Source of the DNA: Rheinheimera sp. UJ63
GTDB taxonomy: Bacteria; Pseudomonadota; Gammaproteobacteria; Enterobacterales; Alteromonadaceae
Direction of reading: 5' to 3'
Length of the DNA stretch: 64,000 bases
Assembly (NCBI RefSeq): GCF_021568285.1
Contig: NZ_JAKGTQ010000005.1
Coordinates: 62,001 to 126,000, forward strand
Made by a program: the position numbers and the translations under genes. Under the pieces are notes generated by a model, which made no database searches, was not told where the DNA came from, and saw only the letters and a program-made list of their open reading frames with translations. Below, one piece after another: positions 26,641-34,475 of the stretch (the stretch's first letter is position 1; every line of letters starts with the position of its first letter).

Positions 26641-26995
26641 TGATGTACTTTTTAATCCCATTACGTTGCAAGCCGAGCAAGTTTGCGTGACCAGGTGTTA
26701 AGACGAGGGGTGTTTGAGTAGCTTCGGGTTCTGATACCAAGACCCTTAACGATTTCGCCGTTGGCGAGATACTTTCTTTTGCGTCGCCAAAAGAAAGTAT
26801 CCAAAGAAAATGCGACCCCACTTCCGCTCGAAAGCCCAACTGCTCATGCGTTGTCCAAGGCGAAAACGTAACTCGCGCTATGCTTCGTCGCCGCACTCAA
26901 ACACCCGTTTTCTTAAAACCTTGGCCAACGATGATCAGTCGGCTCACTCTAAGGGGAATTAAAACCAGAGCGGTATTCGCTAAGCTGAATAGCTT
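26638..26995. repeat. Interspersed hairpin repeat, copy B (composite)
   Basis: The first 80 bases match the left end of the inverted-type copies (27091, 28854). At about 26717 the sequence switches to the opposite-orientation type and continues as in copies A and C. The hairpin is GATACTTTCTTTTG at 26768-26781 and its complement at 26788-26801. This head-to-head join suggests recombination or insertion of one copy into another. Confidence 0.75.
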
Positions 26996-27090
26996 GTTTG
27001 TGCAATATTGCAGACATTTCACAACGCAATCAGCAAAGACCGCTTTCACTTCTTAGCTGTAAGAATCTTAAAACCGAAATACTCTTTAGT

Positions 27091-27240
27091 CTGATGTGCT
27101 TTTCAATCCCATTACGTTGCAAGCCGAGCAAGTTTGCGTGACCAGGTGTTAAGACGAGGAGTGTTTGAGTGAGGGGCGGTAGCGCCGAGCGAGTTACCTC
27201 GTGGCCTTGGGCGGGCAAAATTGAACGGGCTTTCGCAGTA
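27091..27240. repeat. Interspersed hairpin repeat, copy E (inverted, truncated)
   Basis: This stretch is homologous, in inverted orientation, to the outer part of copies A-C and close to copy D (28854). It stops before the hairpin core and runs into the GGGGTCAGAAACTAAGCAT motif. It lies in the otherwise gene-free stretch 26577-27360. Confidence 0.7.
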
Positions 27241-27360
27241 ATAGCATGCTTGGGGTCAGAAACTAAGCATTTTTGATTGAAGTTTCGGGTGCCTGTGCTA
27301 CCGCCAAGATTAATCAAGTCTACTGAATTACTCACTTGGTACTTAGTACATCAGTTATTT

Positions 27361-27606
27361 TCAATCACTTTTTTGGTTATGCTCATGAACTGCATACCAA
27401 AAGGAAACTATGATACCTGCAGGAATAACTGTTAATGAGACCCAAGTAAACCGATATAAAGAAAATTCTTCAAAGCTTCCACTCATAAATACTTTAAAAA
27501 AGCCTAAAAAGTACATGCTACCAATTATTAAAAATGAATAAATTTTAGTGTCTTTAATTATTATCTTGTTTTGACAGTAGCCTTTGAGTTTACTCAAAAA
27601 TTTCAT
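27361..27606 (-). CDS. Hypothetical small membrane protein
   Basis: This 81-residue frame has a basic N-terminus (MKFLSKLKGYCQNK) and two hydrophobic segments: about 23-42 (YSFLIIGSMYFLGFFKVFM) and about 50-72 (LYRFTWVSLTVIPAGIIVSFWYAV). No family was recognised. The DNA is clearly more AT-rich than neighbouring chromosome, as expected for acquired material. The ribosome-binding site is weak. It may be real, but the evidence is only the frame and its membrane pattern. Confidence 0.4.
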   Translation of the reverse strand: MKFLSKLKGYCQNKIIIKDTKIYSFLIIGSMYFLGFFKVFMSGSFEEFSLYRFTWVSLTVIPAGIIVSFWYAVHEHNQKSD

Positions 27607-27775
27607 TTAAACTTTACTATTTTATCATCTGATACATGATTATTGATTGTATTTGGCACTGCGTCAATTGCTGAAATTTCAATTTTAAGGCTTTTAAGTT
27701 CGCTTTTAGGTGTTAGCAGGAAGCTTCGTTAAACATCATTTTTAGGGGAGAGACTAAGCATTTACTAACATCGTT

Positions 27776-28063
27776 TCACACATCATGCTCGGTGAGCAAC
27801 TGACGACAATGTCTTACCGTTAGCACGCGTATCTCATGACTCAAGCTATAAATGATGCGGTAATGACCAAAGATAATTTCTCGGTAGTGTGTATGAGGCA
27901 TTTCTGGAACCATTCGCCCCATTTCTGGCACTGATTCAAGGAGATCCGTTTTGTCAAAAACGTCATTTACCCATTTTTCTGCGGCGGAGGGATTATCCAA
28001 AGCAATAAACTCTGCAGCATCACCCAGCTTTTGTAATGCTAAAGGTGACCAGACTACTCTCAT
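27776..28063 (-). CDS. ParE/RelE-family toxin
   Basis: This 95-residue protein shows the RelE/ParE fold signature: VVWSPLALQKLGDAAEFIALDNPSAAEKWVNDVF, then LLESVPEMGRMVPE and YREIIFGHYRIIYSLSHEIRVLTVRHCRQL. The YRIIY and VRHCRQ strands are typical of ParE-like toxins of Phd-linked pairs. Whether it attacks gyrase or ribosome-bound mRNA cannot be told. Its ATG overlaps the antitoxin stop by four bases, so translation is coupled. The pair lies amid repeats in a plastic region. Confidence 0.88.
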   Translation of the reverse strand: MRVVWSPLALQKLGDAAEFIALDNPSAAEKWVNDVFDKTDLLESVPEMGRMVPEMPHTHYREIIFGHYRIIYSLSHEIRVLTVRHCRQLLTEHDV

Positions 28064-28341
28064 CTATTAATGCGTTTTAAGATTTGGGAACGAGCATCTT
28101 TATTTAATACACCTAAACCTGCAGCTAATTGCACTTCAGCAGTATGTATTTCTTCAAGTAACTCGATCTTCTCTTGCATTGCTTCATATTCTGCGACATC
28201 AAGAACAACGGCCACACCTTTACCATGCTGCGTAATAACCAACGGCCGACGTGTCTCATTGACTTGCTTAATAAATGATGTAACACCAGCACGAAATTCA
28301 GATAAAGGCTGAATATCTTTATCAAGATGAATACGGTTCAT
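28060..28341 (-). CDS. Phd/YefM-family antitoxin
   Basis: This 93-residue antitoxin has the N-terminal Phd/YefM DNA-binding part (IQPLSEFRAGVTSFIKQVNETRRPLVITQHGKGVAVVLDVAEYEAM). An acidic helical C-terminal tail is the likely toxin-binding part. ATG 28341 has GGAG six bases upstream; the longer TTG start at 28353 is less likely. It is the first gene of the pair, and antitoxin or the complex should repress the promoter upstream. Confidence 0.88.
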   Translation of the reverse strand: MNRIHLDKDIQPLSEFRAGVTSFIKQVNETRRPLVITQHGKGVAVVLDVAEYEAMQEKIELLEEIHTAEVQLAAGLGVLNKDARSQILKRINR

Positions 28342-28356
28342 ATTGAACTCCAATTA

Positions 28357-28372
28357 GTACAACTTAACGTAC
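28357..28372. promoter_or_regulatory. Candidate operator of the toxin-antitoxin pair
   Basis: Two GTAC half-sites (28357-28360 and 28369-28372) are separated by eight bases, giving TTGTAC twice in direct order on the minus strand. They lie 15-31 bases before the antitoxin start, where Phd-type autorepression sites occur. Binding is inferred. Confidence 0.35.
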
Positions 28373-28520
28373 AAATATTAGTCCTGTTGACCTTTGTGAG
28401 CAAGGAATTGATAAAGTCTTTATTTTTTAAAAAACTTAGACAATTGTCAGATCTTAAGTTATTGCGGATATGCGCGTAGACATTTTGGTGCGGCAGGAAT
28501 TTTGGTCCTGCGCTTTAAGG

Positions 28521-28822
28521 AGTAGCTTCGGGGGCATATACCAAGACCCTTAACGATTTCGCCGTTGGCGAGATACTTTCTTTTGCGTCGCCAAAAGAAA
28601 GTATCCAAAGAAAATTCGACCCCACTTCCGCTCGAAAGCCCGGCTGCTCATGCGTTGTCCAAGGCGAAAACGTAACTCGCGCGGCGCTACCGTCGCCGCA
28701 CTCAAACACCCGTTTTCTTAAAACCTTGGCCAACGATGACCAGTCGGCTCGCTCTAAGGGGACTAAAAGCCAGAGCCGTATTCGCTAAGCTGAATAATCC
28801 GTTTTTTACCCCAAATCGTTTT
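28521..28822. repeat. Interspersed hairpin repeat, copy C
   Basis: It has the same orientation as copy A, with hairpin arms at 28572-28585 and 28592-28605. It is close to copies A and B over its whole length, with scattered changes. One is a longer substitution around 28680 where the inner GC-rich part differs. Confidence 0.8.
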
Positions 28823-28853
28823 CATTTTTGAGGCCAAAGACTAAGTATTTAAG

Positions 28854-29058
28854 GCTGATGCGCTTTTAAATCCCATTACGTTGCAAGCCGAGCAAGTTTG
28901 TCCGACCAAGGTTTTAAGACGAGGGGTGTCTGAGTGAGGGGCGGTAGCGCCGAGCGAGTTACCTCGTCGCCTTGGGCGGGCAAAATTGAACGGGCTTTCG
29001 CCGCAACGTGGGTCGCATTTTCTTTGGTGACTTTCTTTTGGCGAGACAAAAGAAAGTT
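28854..29058. repeat. Interspersed hairpin repeat, copy D (inverted)
   Basis: This copy is inverted relative to A-C and diverged from them. The hairpin is GTGACTTTCTTTTG (29027-29040), loop GCGAGA, and CAAAAGAAAGTTAC (29047-29060). The arms keep 13 of 14 pairs despite changes on both sides, which points to selection for, or an origin by, the paired structure. It runs into the 99-bp tandem array. Confidence 0.8.
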
Positions 29059-29509
29059 ACTCGCCAACGGCGAAAAAGTTTTTAACCATATGATTATAAA
29101 GCGTTTAAAGTCGCAGGCTGTGCATTATCATTTTCGCAAGGCAAAAGAAAGCAAATCACTCGCCAACGGCGAAAAAGCTTTTAACCACATGATTAGCAAG
29201 CGTTTAAAGTCGCAGACTATGCATTATTATTTTCGCAAGGCAAAAGAAAGCAAATCACTCGCCAACGGCGAAAAAGTTTTTAACCACATGATTAACAAGC
29301 GTTTAAAGTCGCAGACTATGCATTATTATTTTCGCAAGGCAAAAGAAAGCAAATCACTCGCCAACGGCGAAAAGGTTATCAACTACACAAAGTTACAACC
29401 TGGCGAAGCTGCATGGTTTAACACGCGACTGCACCGTCGTCGCATTAAAGCAAACCACATAAAAAATTCTACTTTGACCACTGTTTTAATCTTGAACAAG
29501 GCTTTATGA
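28934..29509 (+). CDS. Open frame spanning repeat copy D and the tandem array (doubtful gene)
   Basis: This 191-codon frame begins inside repeat copy D and crosses the 99-bp array, which keeps it open because 99 is a multiple of three. It yields three copies of a 33-residue basic unit (SLANGEKVFNHMI, KRLKSQTMHYYF, RKAKESK). The tail LQPGEAAWFNTRLHRRRIKAN is not repeated. No ribosome-binding site or family was seen. It could be an accidental frame or a new repeat protein; I lean towards non-coding. Confidence 0.25.
   Translation: MRGGSAERVTSSPWAGKIERAFAATWVAFSLVTFFWRDKRKLLANGEKVFNHMIIKRLKSQAVHYHFRKAKESKSLANGEKAFNHMISKRLKSQTMHYYFRKAKESKSLANGEKVFNHMINKRLKSQTMHYYFRKAKESKSLANGEKVINYTKLQPGEAAWFNTRLHRRRIKANHIKNSTLTTVLILNKAL
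29059..29374 (+). repeat. 99-bp tandem repeat, three units plus a partial fourth
   Basis: Units start at 29059, 29158 and 29257; a fourth starts at 29356 and is cut after about 19 bases. The period is exactly 99. Each unit opens with CTCGCCAACGGCGAAAAAG, which is the outer flank of the interspersed repeat. The unit contains KRLKSQ when read in the open frame. Units 2 and 3 are nearly identical and unit 1 is more diverged. The spacing and lack of unique spacers exclude CRISPR. Confidence 0.88.
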
Positions 29510-29540
29510 TCAGCGCCTTTATCGCCACTGGCAGCGCTTT

Positions 29541-30464
29541 ATGCAAAACATCTTATTGTACTTAGTTACCGTACTGATCTGGGGTTCCACCTGGTTTGCC
29601 ATTGAGTTTCAACTCGGTGAAGTGGCGATTGAAGTATCACTCTTGTACCGTTTTGCCATTGCCGCTGTACTGATGTGGCTATTTTGCTGGTACAAAAAGC
29701 TCGATATGCGTTTCACGTTGCGCCAGCATGGTTTTATTTTGCTGTTAGCCACACTCAATTTTGCCGTTAACTTTCTGTTTATTTATCAAGCACAGCAATA
29801 CCTGACCTCCGCGATGACCGCCATCGCCTTTACCACTATGCTACTGATGAACATCGTTAATACCCGGTTGTTTTTCGGCAAACCGGTAGCGAAACGTATT
29901 TATTTTGGTGCCTTAATGGGCATCGCCGGTATTGTGGTGCTGTTTTGGCCTGATTTAGATGGGTTAGATTTTACCAATGCCAGCTTAATGGGCTTATTGC
30001 TGATCTTATCGGGTGCGCTCTCGGCCTCGTTTGGCAACATGGTCAGCGTGCGAAATTCACGTGAAGGCATGCCCATTATGCAAGTGAATGCATGGGGCAT
30101 GCTGTACGGTAGCGGCGTATTATTGTTAGCGGCATTATGGCAAGGGCAACAGTTTAACTTCAGTACTGAACCGGCTTATCTTGCTTCATTGCTCTATCTG
30201 GCGATCTTTGGCTCGGTCATCGCTTTTGCCAGTTATTTTGCGCTACTGAAAAAAATTGGCCCGGAAAAAGCCAGCTATACCATAGTGCTGTTTCCATTAG
30301 TGGCCGTGGTATTAAGTACCTTATTTGAAGGTTTTAGTTGGACCAGCTATACCTTTAGCGGTTTTGCGCTGGTGTTACTGGGCAATGCTATCGTGTTGAC
30401 TCCCTTTGAACGGATCCGAGCCTTACTGCGCCCCACCACCGTGATACCCGAGCCAATGGCTTAA
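29541..30464 (+). CDS. EamA/DMT-family permease
   Basis: This 307-residue protein has ten hydrophobic segments in two EamA repeats. It starts ILLYLVTVLIWGSTWFAIEFQLG, with LLYRFAIAAVLMW, the repeat boundary at about residue 150 (GLLLILSGALSASFGNM) and YFALLKKIGPEKASYTIVLFPLVAVVLS. It is a drug/metabolite-type inner-membrane transporter, probably an exporter of amino acids or similar. Its stop overlaps the convergent ligase gene by four bases. The substrate is unknown. Confidence 0.87.
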   Translation: MQNILLYLVTVLIWGSTWFAIEFQLGEVAIEVSLLYRFAIAAVLMWLFCWYKKLDMRFTLRQHGFILLLATLNFAVNFLFIYQAQQYLTSAMTAIAFTTMLLMNIVNTRLFFGKPVAKRIYFGALMGIAGIVVLFWPDLDGLDFTNASLMGLLLILSGALSASFGNMVSVRNSREGMPIMQVNAWGMLYGSGVLLLAALWQGQQFNFSTEPAYLASLLYLAIFGSVIAFASYFALLKKIGPEKASYTIVLFPLVAVVLSTLFEGFSWTSYTFSGFALVLLGNAIVLTPFERIRALLRPTTVIPEPMA

Positions 30465-31288
30465 TAATCGGAGTGTACTTTTAAAAATCGCGCAAAACGA
30501 GGTAAGCCATGCACGGTCAGACCGTTATACCGATAGGTTATCACCGTGCCAATTTCTGGTGGTGTTTCGCGCAGCGCATCGGTTAAACCACTGCCAATAG
30601 CAAAGGTTTTGCCTTCAGGTGTTTTGACGATAAGCGCTCCAACCATACCTTGATACTTGCCCTTACCCGGGCGATAACCCACCACTTCGGCTTCTGAATC
30701 CTGATAGGTTTTCAGCTTTAATAACGCCTGACTTCTGCCGGTATGATATAACGCGTCTTGATGGTGCAACATTAAGCCCTCTGCGCCAGCCTGCTCCAGC
30801 TCAGTAAGTTTAGTCAACAGTTGTTGCTTATCCGCAACACGAAACTGCGGCACAATGACGATATAAGGCGAATTGAGCTGCTGTTTAAGTGCGTGCATTG
30901 CCAAGACCCGATCACTAAAGGTCCCTGGCGCTTCGGGTAACTCAAATACGTAATAACGAATTTGCTGCCATTCGCTCTGTACCGGTTGTTGCTTGCTCAC
31001 TATGCTTAACGTAGCGGCAAACTGCTGGCGACCCAGCCACAGCTCGCCATCTAATTTTTGGCTTGGAAAATCAGCAAGAAACCAAGACGGCGCAGCAATA
31101 ATATTGCCTCCTCGGCTAAGTAGTTGTTGACCATCCCAATAAGCACGCACCCCATCTAATTTCTCGCTTACCCAATAATCTTGAATGTCGACATCCTCAT
31201 GATAAACCTGAGCTAGCAGCAACTCAGGCTTAGCGGCTACCCCTAAAGGCAATGCGCACACCCATAAAAAAATTAACAATCTAATCAT
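30461..31288 (-). CDS. Exported ATP-dependent DNA ligase (LigE type)
   Basis: This 275-residue minimal ATP-dependent ligase has a signal peptide (MIRLLIFLWVCALPLGVAA). The nucleotidyltransferase domain carries the adenylated Lys43 in SEKLDGVRAYW, LDGELWLG, AEGLMLHH and LLKLKTYQDSEAEVVGY. A short OB domain (GALIVKTPEGKTFAIGSGL) follows, and no extra domains are present. The signal peptide and size fit LigE, thought to seal nicks in DNA in the periplasm, for example during uptake. No competence gene is adjacent. It is convergent with the EamA gene. Confidence 0.88.
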   Translation of the reverse strand: MIRLLIFLWVCALPLGVAAKPELLLAQVYHEDVDIQDYWVSEKLDGVRAYWDGQQLLSRGGNIIAAPSWFLADFPSQKLDGELWLGRQQFAATLSIVSKQQPVQSEWQQIRYYVFELPEAPGTFSDRVLAMHALKQQLNSPYIVIVPQFRVADKQQLLTKLTELEQAGAEGLMLHHQDALYHTGRSQALLKLKTYQDSEAEVVGYRPGKGKYQGMVGALIVKTPEGKTFAIGSGLTDALRETPPEIGTVITYRYNGLTVHGLPRFARFLKVHSDY

Positions 31289-31385
31289 TATTTGGCATCC
31301 TTTATTTAAAAAATAAAGTATAGCCGTTTGTTAACGTTTGCTGGTTTTTTTGCAGTTGCGTCGCGGTTATTGCTACCACCAGTGA

Positions 31386-32075
31386 TTAATGCAATATCGG
31401 GTTTAAGTAATCACTGCCTAATTGCCGCATTTGTCGCTCGACCCAAGCGACGCGTTGACGCAAATAAGGCGTTAATTGACGTGGATCGCGCGAGCGTGGA
31501 CTGGGTAACAACACGGCAAGCCTTGCGGCCTCATTAACGGTGAGATAGCGCGCCGATTTAGCAAAATAATGTTGGCTGGCCGCTTCAACACCGTATATAC
31601 CTTGCCCAAATTCAGCAAGATTGAGGTAGACCTCTAAAATCCGTTTTTTACCCCAAATGACCTCAAGACTCAGCGCTAAACCCGCCTCTAAACCTTTACG
31701 TAAAAAACTTTGCCCTGGCCATAACAATAGATTTTTTGCCGTTTGCTGGCTTAGGGTACTCGCCCCCCGCAGACCACCGCCATTATCAAATTGCTGCAAT
31801 GCTTGACTGATCGCCGCAAAATCTACCCCCCAATGCTGAGGAAACCGCTGATCTTCAGAGGCAACCATCGCTAACGGCACATGCGCCGGTAGCTCAGCAA
31901 TGTCTATCCAATGTTGCGTCACGGGATAAGGGCTTTGCAGCATAAAAGCGGAGGTAGGTGGCGGGATAAACCGCAGCACAGACAGCAAAATCATTAAAAT
32001 CAGGCAAAAGCAGAGCAAAAAACGCCAAATGACTAACCCTGTCCAGCCAAGCCAACTGCGTTGATGTTGTGTCAT
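31386..32075 (-). CDS. mtgA: Monofunctional biosynthetic peptidoglycan transglycosylase
   Basis: This family GT51 enzyme of 229 residues polymerises lipid II glycan strands. A single N-terminal membrane anchor (WTGLVIWRFLLCFCLILMILL) precedes the catalytic motif ASEDQRFPQHWGVD with the key Glu. GASTLSQQTAKNLLLW, RKGLEAGLALSLEVIWGKKRILEVYLNLAEFG and GVEAASQHYF follow. An ATG at 32099 would add eight residues. AGAGGG lies six bases before ATG 32075, so that start was preferred. No transpeptidase domain is present. Confidence 0.9.
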   Translation of the reverse strand: MTQHQRSWLGWTGLVIWRFLLCFCLILMILLSVLRFIPPPTSAFMLQSPYPVTQHWIDIAELPAHVPLAMVASEDQRFPQHWGVDFAAISQALQQFDNGGGLRGASTLSQQTAKNLLLWPGQSFLRKGLEAGLALSLEVIWGKKRILEVYLNLAEFGQGIYGVEAASQHYFAKSARYLTVNEAARLAVLLPSPRSRDPRQLTPYLRQRVAWVERQMRQLGSDYLNPILH

Positions 32076-32246
32076 TCTAACCCTCTTCATTAAAGCCATG
32101 ACTCTTAGATGTTGCCCTTAACACTATAGACGATGACAGCAGCACACCCTATTAAGCCAGCACCCCTTTATTGCCAACGGCAATGACGGCATAGCTCAAT
32201 TACCTATGCCCTCTATTAAGGCAATATATGCCGCATTAAAAAGAGG

Positions 32247-34475
32247 TTAGGTAGTGGCGTGCTCTGGCTTACCGCGTTTGTGATTTATCAGTAAGAGTAA
32301 TTGCGCAGCGGCTTTAGCATCATCTAAGGCGCGGTGATGATTCAACAGTTGAATGTCTAACGCTTGGCATAATTTGCCTAAGCTGTAAGAAGCATGCCCG
32401 GGGTAAAACCGGCGCATATTTACCACGGTACACAGCTGCGGCATATCCAAGGGTATGGCTAACCGAGCAAACTCGGCCTTAATAAAGCCGTAATCAAATT
32501 TCACGTTATGCGCCACGAACACCGCGCCGTTGAGAAAGGCCGCCAGGCTATCGGCTATTTCGGCAAAGGTGGGGGCGCCCACAACCATATTATTTGTAAT
32601 GCCGGTTAGTCGGCTGATAAAAGACGGAATGCGCCGCTGAGGATCAAGTAAGGTGCTAAAGCTGTCAATGATCTCGCCAGATTGTACTTTAACCGCACCA
32701 ATTTCAATGACCCGATCACTCCCCGCTTTACCGCCAGTGGTTTCGACATCAAGTACCACATACAGACGATCAGGATCGATGATCCAATGCAGCTTTTCTA
32801 AACGGGCGTTAAACCCTACTTGCTGCAAAGCTAACAAACGCGCGAGTTGATGGCGCTGGATCTTGTCACCCGGGGCTTTGACTTCAACAAAAGCCAGCTC
32901 ATTCCCTTTAATCAGTAGCAAGTCAGGATAGCCACTACTGCAGCGCTGAAAATCTTGCGCCATATGACGTAACAAAGTGGTTAACGCCTTGGCAGGAGCT
33001 TGCTTAACTAAGGGTAACAGTTGCTCTGCCAAGTCTTGCGGCCAAAAACAGATACTATTGCGTTTGCCAAAATGCGCGGCCAAAGCACTGAGTAAATACT
33101 GCGTTGCCGTAGGCTCGGCTAACAACTGCAGTTTCTGTTCAATACTGTCGGCAAATTGCGAGTAAAACAGCCCAGCACTGAGATTGCGTGGCCGCCGTTC
33201 AAACGGGTTATGCAAGGCACTTGCCGGATGCTCAAATAGCTCATGCCAAAACCATAGGGCAAATAGCGCCAGCCATAGGTTATTTTCGGCATGAAACGCC
33301 TGATAACCTTGGCGTTGATAATGCGCGATCACACCTTGCTCGGCTTTGCCTAAGTACAACTCATCCACACCAATACTGGGAGCTTGTTGCAGTAATTCTG
33401 TCAGTCGGGAGCGCTTAGCACTGACCGTGCCTGGCGCAGGAAAGTGCCGAGTGAAAAAATCATCGGCAAACAGCCATTCTTCATCACAGGCTGGATCATT
33501 TAACAGTTGCTGCAAATAGCTTTGGCATTGCTCGCGCTGGCCTTGCTGCCAATATAAACGCGCCAGTCGCTCTGATGCGGGAAAATCAGCACTTTGCTGA
33601 TAAAACGCGATAGCAAAATCCATTTGCCGCTGCTGCTCGGCAATCCGGCCTAGCTGATAACACCGCTCACTGCGCTTAGTGCTGAGCTGCGGATCATCGG
33701 TTTGCGGCCAGTGTTCAACCATAGTGAGCATCGGCTGTAATTCGGCGCGGATGGTTGCCACATCTGTAAGCGGTTTCAGTTTTTTGGCTAATGCTTGGAT
33801 CGGTGCTTTAGCGCTAGCAATGCTAAAAGCCAGTTGCGCTTGAGCTAACTCGGTAAAGCGAGGTTGGAAGACTTGTTTAAATTGCCCGGTTTGCCGAATA
33901 CCCAGATCGCGCAGCGTAAACAGCGATAAGTTGCTTTCTATGCGGCCAAAATACAGGAAATAGATATAACTCAGTGCGGCTTGTCGCTGTAACACCACAT
34001 AGCGCTGTGGTAACTGGCGGATCAGTGCCAACCAATCCACTGGCAAACTCAACGCGATACGCAGCAATTGCGGTTTGGTGGCACTTTTTTTAAGCTCCAA
34101 CGGCGCGGCCAGTTGCTGCTGCGCCCGCTCAAGTAATTGCCATAAGGTGTGTTTAGTCAGACGTAACCAAAAATCGGCCAAATCCGTAGTCTGGAGTTCT
34201 GCGACAAAACCCTGTTGCTGCAACAGCATTAACCAAGGTGTTGGCTCACCAATTTCATCGTAGCTTAGTTCGCTATCACAAAACACTGCGCCTTTGCGAT
34301 TCAGCATGCGCACCAACAACAGCTGCGCAGAGGGCGCTAAGGCAGCAAAGTCACTAATAAAAGCCTGACTGTCTGCCGTTAGCACTGCTTGATAATGCGC
34401 TGCCACAAACTGCAGCAGCTCATTAAAATGCTGTAAATAATAACCGCTATCTAACTCAGGTTTGCTATATGCCAT
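32247..34475 (-). CDS. FAN1-like VRR-NUC nuclease fused to a DEDDh exonuclease
   Basis: This 742-residue protein starts like bacterial FAN1 (YYLQHFNELLQFVAAHY, LLLVRMLNRKGAVFCDSELSYDEIG). Helical and TPR-like parts (about 270-350) follow. The VRR-NUC domain (about 440-555) contains CSSGYPDLLLI and VEVKAPGDK, the PD-(D/E)xK catalytic residues. From about 568 a complete DnaQ-type exonuclease follows: VVLDVETTGG (DxE), HNVKFDYGF and HHRALDDAKAA. FAN1 cuts 5' flaps and crosslinked DNA; the added domain should be a 3'-5' exonuclease. The start overlaps the antiporter stop by one base, so the two are co-transcribed. Confidence 0.88.
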   Translation of the reverse strand: MAYSKPELDSGYYLQHFNELLQFVAAHYQAVLTADSQAFISDFAALAPSAQLLLVRMLNRKGAVFCDSELSYDEIGEPTPWLMLLQQQGFVAELQTTDLADFWLRLTKHTLWQLLERAQQQLAAPLELKKSATKPQLLRIALSLPVDWLALIRQLPQRYVVLQRQAALSYIYFLYFGRIESNLSLFTLRDLGIRQTGQFKQVFQPRFTELAQAQLAFSIASAKAPIQALAKKLKPLTDVATIRAELQPMLTMVEHWPQTDDPQLSTKRSERCYQLGRIAEQQRQMDFAIAFYQQSADFPASERLARLYWQQGQREQCQSYLQQLLNDPACDEEWLFADDFFTRHFPAPGTVSAKRSRLTELLQQAPSIGVDELYLGKAEQGVIAHYQRQGYQAFHAENNLWLALFALWFWHELFEHPASALHNPFERRPRNLSAGLFYSQFADSIEQKLQLLAEPTATQYLLSALAAHFGKRNSICFWPQDLAEQLLPLVKQAPAKALTTLLRHMAQDFQRCSSGYPDLLLIKGNELAFVEVKAPGDKIQRHQLARLLALQQVGFNARLEKLHWIIDPDRLYVVLDVETTGGKAGSDRVIEIGAVKVQSGEIIDSFSTLLDPQRRIPSFISRLTGITNNMVVGAPTFAEIADSLAAFLNGAVFVAHNVKFDYGFIKAEFARLAIPLDMPQLCTVVNMRRFYPGHASYSLGKLCQALDIQLLNHHRALDDAKAAAQLLLLINHKRGKPEHATT

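Noticed and set aside
26573-26896. 107-codon minus-strand frame starting MRRRSIARV, with similar frames at 25739-25957 and 28515-28733
   Set aside because: All lie within the interspersed hairpin repeat. The frame is broken or shifted between copies, especially in the diverged inverted copies, so it is most likely non-coding repeat sequence.
27030-27335. 101-codon minus-strand frame
   Set aside because: It consists mostly of truncated repeat copy E and has no protein-like features.
29059-29374. Possible CRISPR array
   Set aside because: The repeated unit is 99 bases and contiguous, with no unique spacers, and no cas genes are present.
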